DNA of 9,155 nucleotides. Origin: an uncultured bacterium. Its GTDB lineage: Bacteria > Bacteroidota > Bacteroidia > Bacteroidales > Marinifilaceae. The notes beneath the pieces are model-generated. The model was not told the origin of the DNA. It saw only the letters and a list, made by a program, of their open reading frames with translations, and searched no databases. The stretch covers positions 1 through 9,155 of the forward strand of contig CAJMQA010000132.1 of NCBI GenBank assembly GCA_905215395.1. Reading direction: 5' to 3'. Position numbers and translations under genes: made by a program. Positions within the stretch are counted from its first letter, which is position 1. Each line of letters starts with the position of its first letter. Positions 7,429 through 9,155 of this stretch are shown here, piece by piece.

Positions 7429-7782
7429 TTAATCAAATACATGCATAATATCCTCTATATGTCTGATTCGCATATCCGCTCCCGAAATCAGCAACATATC
7501 AAAACGGACTTCTGTATCCAGGTTTTTCAGCCTGATATAAGCATCGGCTGCCCTACGGATATTCCTTCGCTTTCTGAAACACAATAGTTCTTCAGGATGT
7601 TCTTCCTCCCCCCGCCGGGTCTTCACTTCCACAACTACTAACAACTCACCTTTCCGGCAAATAATATCCAATTCCAGATGTTTCAGATACCAATTCCGTT
7701 CCAGAATAACATACCCTTTCCGCATGAGAAAAGCAACAGCTATTTCTTCTCCTGACCTACCCAATTCGTTATGTCGTGCCAT
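7429..7782 (-). CDS. yraN: YraN/UPF0102 family nuclease-fold protein
   Basis: Member of the UPF0102 (YraN) family, which has a PD-(D/E)XK nuclease-like fold and is thought to act on DNA; its biochemical role is not settled. With the start used here it has 117 residues, the usual size. It begins MARHNELGRSGEEIA, the family N-terminus, followed by ELDII at 37-41 and EVKTRR at 52-57, which supply the candidate metal-binding and catalytic residues (Glu12, Asp39, Glu52, Lys54). HIEDI lies near the end, as is typical. The frame is open back to ATG 7815, but the likely -7 element at 7830-7823 would place transcription start about at that ATG, and the extra 11 residues do not look like the family, so I prefer 7782. 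First gene of the five-gene minus-strand operon. Confidence 0.88.
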   Translation of the reverse strand: MARHNELGRSGEEIAVAFLMRKGYVILERNWYLKHLELDIICRKGELLVVVEVKTRRGEEEHPEELLCFRKRRNIRRAADAYIRLKNLDTEVRFDMLLISGADMRIRHIEDIMHVFD

Positions 7783-7822
7783 TTCATGATATCGTTTTAA
7801 GTCAATACACAACATTCCTATC

Positions 7823-7830
7823 CAAAATTA
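7823..7830 (-). promoter_or_regulatory. Probable -7 element for the yraN-pyrF operon
   Basis: Read on the minus strand this is TAATTTTG, a full match to TAnnTTTG, 40 bases before the preferred yraN ATG (7782). No TTTG is seen at the -33 distance; a purine-rich AAGGAGG lies about there instead. AT-rich surroundings make a chance match possible. It supports the 7782 start over 7815. Confidence 0.45.
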
Positions 7831-7900
7831 AATAAAAAAAACAATACCTCCTTCTCTTTCATTTACAAAACACTACATTTTCACTTTTCCGAAAACTGCT

Positions 7901-7931
7901 TTTGATTTATGAACAATTTTGACTATCTTTG
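7901..7931 (+). promoter_or_regulatory. Bacteroidetes-type promoter of the GT5-like gene
   Basis: TTTG at 7901-7904 and TATCTTTG at 7924-7931 are separated by 19 bases, which is the Bacteroidetes sigma-factor pattern (TTTG, 19-21 bases, TAnnTTTG). This is the best promoter in the window. The -7 element ends 23 bases before the ATG at 7955. That rules out the TTG at 7919 as the start, since it lies in the promoter. Confidence 0.8.
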
Positions 7932-7954
7932 TAAGGTTTTTGGGAAATGTAGTT

Positions 7955-8776
7955 ATGGCGAAAAAAAAGATTCTTTTTATATCTCAAGAGATCATGCCCT
8001 ATCTGCCTGAATCGGAAATGGCCCATATTGGCCGCTACTTACCTCAGGGTATTCAGGAGAAAGGCAAGGAAATCAGAACATTTATGCCCCGTTATGGTTG
8101 CATCAACGAAAGACGGAATCAGCTTCATGAAGTGATCCGTCTCTCGGGAATGAACCTAATTATCAACGATACAGACCACCCGCTCATCATTAAAGTGGCC
8201 TCCATTCAATCTGCAAGGATGCAGGTATATTTTATCGACAACGAAGATTACTTTCAACGTAAACATGTCATTGCCGACGATAAGGGAGCTTTCTTTCCGG
8301 ATAACGACGAACGGGCTATCTTTTTCGCAAGAGGCGTATTCGAGACAGTAAAAAAACTCAGATGGGCTCCGGACCTGATTTACTGTCAGGGCTGGTTTAC
8401 GGCCTTAGTGCCCTTGTATTTAAAAAAGGAATACAAGGAAGATCCAATGTTTGCACATACGAAAGTAGTATACTCAACCTATAATGATCAATTCGCAGGA
8501 GCCTTACATAAGGACTTTGAGAAAAAAATCCTCAGCGAAAATATTACTTCTAAGGATGTAGACATCCTGAGCAATCCAACTCATACAAATGTCAACAAAC
8601 TGGCTTTCAAATATTCGGATGGAATTATTTTCAATAATCCGAATATAGATCCGGAATTAAAAAGCTTTGCAGCACAAACCGGCAAGCCTGTTACAGAATA
8701 CACCACTCCGGAAGAGTATATCGATAACTATGCCGTATTTTTTGATAAGATACTGGAAACCTCAGGTAAAAAATAA
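7955..8776 (+). CDS. Short GT5 glycogen/starch synthase homologue, probably not a normal synthase
   Basis: 273 residues matching only the N-terminal half of GlgA-type synthases (about 470 or more residues); the second GT-B Rossmann domain is absent. The match is clear: ISQEIMPY near 9-16, RTFMPRYG near 41-48, and APDLIYCQGWFTALVPLYLK near 138-157, equivalent to the GlgA stretch that contains HDWH. Yet the ADP-glucose-binding KxGGL motif is replaced by PESEM (18-22), and the conserved HDW reads QGW (145-147). Single-domain proteins of this kind are found in Bacteroidetes and usually carry the label glycogen/starch synthase; I doubt that activity here. ATG 7955 is chosen because the upstream TTG lies in the promoter and MAKKKILFIS is the natural start. 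It is a single-gene unit with its own promoter and a hairpin after its stop. It has no signal peptide, so it is cytoplasmic. Confidence 0.82.
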   Translation: MAKKKILFISQEIMPYLPESEMAHIGRYLPQGIQEKGKEIRTFMPRYGCINERRNQLHEVIRLSGMNLIINDTDHPLIIKVASIQSARMQVYFIDNEDYFQRKHVIADDKGAFFPDNDERAIFFARGVFETVKKLRWAPDLIYCQGWFTALVPLYLKKEYKEDPMFAHTKVVYSTYNDQFAGALHKDFEKKILSENITSKDVDILSNPTHTNVNKLAFKYSDGIIFNNPNIDPELKSFAAQTGKPVTEYTTPEEYIDNYAVFFDKILETSGKK

Positions 8777-8782
8777 AAAAGG

Positions 8783-8807
8783 GGGGGAAGGTTTCTCACC
8801 TTTCCCC
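8783..8807. terminator. Strong bidirectional hairpin terminator
   Basis: GGGGGAAGGT and ACCTTTCCCC form a 10-bp stem (one G-T pair) with the loop TTCTC, starting 6 bases after the GT5-like stop. On the minus strand the stem is followed by a long T-rich tail (TTTTTT-A-TTTTTT, 8780-8768), so it is an excellent terminator for leftward transcripts reaching the permease-like stop at 8808. On the plus strand the tail TTATTCACTTTTC is weaker but usable. Confidence 0.85.
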
Positions 8808-8954
8808 TTATTCACTTTTCAACACCTTTAGCGGATTTTCTGTTGTTGCTTTTATACGTTGGTAAAGGGTAGTCAGAAGTATTATAGTCAAGGTCAGCAA
8901 AATCTCCAAAATTGTTCCTCCCATCAAAATCTGCGAGGCAATCCGCTTTTGCTG
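8808..8954 (-). pseudogene. C-terminal relic of an FtsX/MacB-type ABC permease
   Basis: Minus-strand frame ending at TAA 8810-8808. The 48 codons after an in-frame TAG (8957-8955) encode a hydrophobic segment, LEILLTLTIILLTTLYQ, followed by RIKATTENPLKVLKSE and the stop. A last transmembrane helix, then a YQxxKAxxxNPxxxLxxE tail, is the usual end of Bacteroidetes FtsX-like lipoprotein/antimicrobial-peptide transporter permeases. Intact members have about 400-800 residues with four transmembrane helices. Here the frame is stopped upstream by TAG and by TAATAA a few codons earlier, and I see no good permease sequence in the other frames. A perfect terminator for this strand follows the stop directly, as for a formerly expressed gene. 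A short 38-residue ORF from the ATG at about 8924 is an alternative reading but unlikely to be a real gene. Confidence 0.55.
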
Positions 8955-9092
8955 CTATTCTAATTGCACGTCTTGCACAAGATATAACTGCCCTTATTAC
9001 CCTGGAAATGCTTGCCCGGTACAAACTTGACCACCAAAGTATAGAAGCGCTTCACATAAGCTGAATACATCCAATTTTACAGTATAACAAAG
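8955..9092. other. Non-coding or decayed stretch at the right end
   Basis: No convincing gene on either strand. The minus-strand frame of the permease relic has stops here (TAG and TAATAA). A 36-codon minus-strand ORF (9070-8960, beginning MYSAYVKRFYTL) and a frame beginning MYRASISRV (9024-8812) have no family features that I recognise. A TAACTTTG on the minus strand (9096-9089) fits the -7 consensus but lacks a -33 partner and overlaps the end of the partial ORF to its right. It may be the decayed middle of the permease gene or plain intergenic DNA. Confidence 0.35.
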
Positions 9093-9155
9093 TTAATTCC
9101 AGGTTTCCTTTTGTTTATCCTTCCATTGCGTCTTCAGTGTTTTCCCTTTCAGACC
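9093..9155 (-). CDS. Possible C-terminal end of an unknown gene, cut by window edge
   Basis: Minus-strand frame open from the window edge to TAA 9095-9093, giving the 20 residues GLKGKTLKTQWKDKQKETWN. It is lysine-rich and soluble in character. I do not recognise a family. A second minus-strand frame is open over part of the same stretch (stop after SERENTEDAMEG), so with only 20 codons the choice is weak. Sequence beyond base 9155 would settle it. Confidence 0.25.
   Translation of the reverse strand, partial: GLKGKTLKTQWKDKQKETWN

Noticed and set aside
6739..7587. Plus-strand ORF of 282 codons across the SDR, osmC-like and yraN genes
   Set aside because: It crosses three minus-strand genes with clear motifs and has a His/Ser/Phe-rich composition with no recognisable family.
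8812..9024. Minus-strand ORF of 70 codons, MYRASISRV...
   Set aside because: It overlaps the permease-like tail in another frame; the arginine/alanine-rich first half and Asp/Asn-rich second half look like frame-shifted sequence rather than a protein family.
8960..9070. Minus-strand ORF of 36 codons, MYSAYVKRFYTL...KTCN
   Set aside because: Too short, no family recognised and no clear ribosome site; kept only as part of the decayed stretch.

Overview
The window looks like chromosomal DNA from the phylum Bacteroidota, probably order Bacteroidales. Three things support this. The promoter-like elements follow the Bacteroidetes sigma-ABfr pattern (TAnnTTTG, with an upstream TTTG in the best case). 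Starts are mostly A-rich with little Shine-Dalgarno sequence close to the ATG. The proteins are of Bacteroidetes type: a type III glutamine synthetase, a short GT5 'glycogen synthase' homologue, a release factor 1/OMP decarboxylase pair, and the tail of an FtsX/MacB-type permease. I cannot name the genus.

Layout. (1) Bases 1-2076, minus strand: glnN, 692 codons, cut at its C-terminus by the window edge; it has no stop inside the window. (2) 2077-2318: AT-rich divergent promoter region. (3) 2319-3996, plus strand: a two-gene unit, pyridoxal/pyridoxamine kinase and a Cof-type HAD phosphatase, overlapping by 8 bases. (4) 4000-7782, minus strand: five tightly packed genes, read in the order yraN, osmC-like, extended SDR, prfA, pyrF. 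It converges on the HAD gene with only 3 bases between stop codons. (5) 7783-7954: a second divergent promoter region. (6) 7955-8776, plus strand: a 273-residue GT5-like protein that lacks the usual catalytic landmarks. (7) 8777-9155: a strong bidirectional hairpin, then a minus-strand stretch whose last 48 codons look like the C-terminus of an ABC transporter permease cut off from its body, then sequence broken by stops, and perhaps the last 20 codons of another gene.

Function. Most of the window is housekeeping: nitrogen assimilation (glnN), vitamin B6 salvage (kinase), pyrimidine synthesis (pyrF), translation termination (prfA), thiol peroxide defence (OsmC) and a YraN nuclease-fold protein. 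The kinase/phosphatase pair could set the level of a phosphorylated B6 vitamer, but that is inference. I see no CRISPR array, tRNA, rRNA, insertion sequence, integrase or defence system. I do not see a convincing new multi-gene system. The points most worth a second look are the catalytically unlikely GT5 protein, the hairpin inside the HAD gene at the convergent junction, and the permease relic at the right end.
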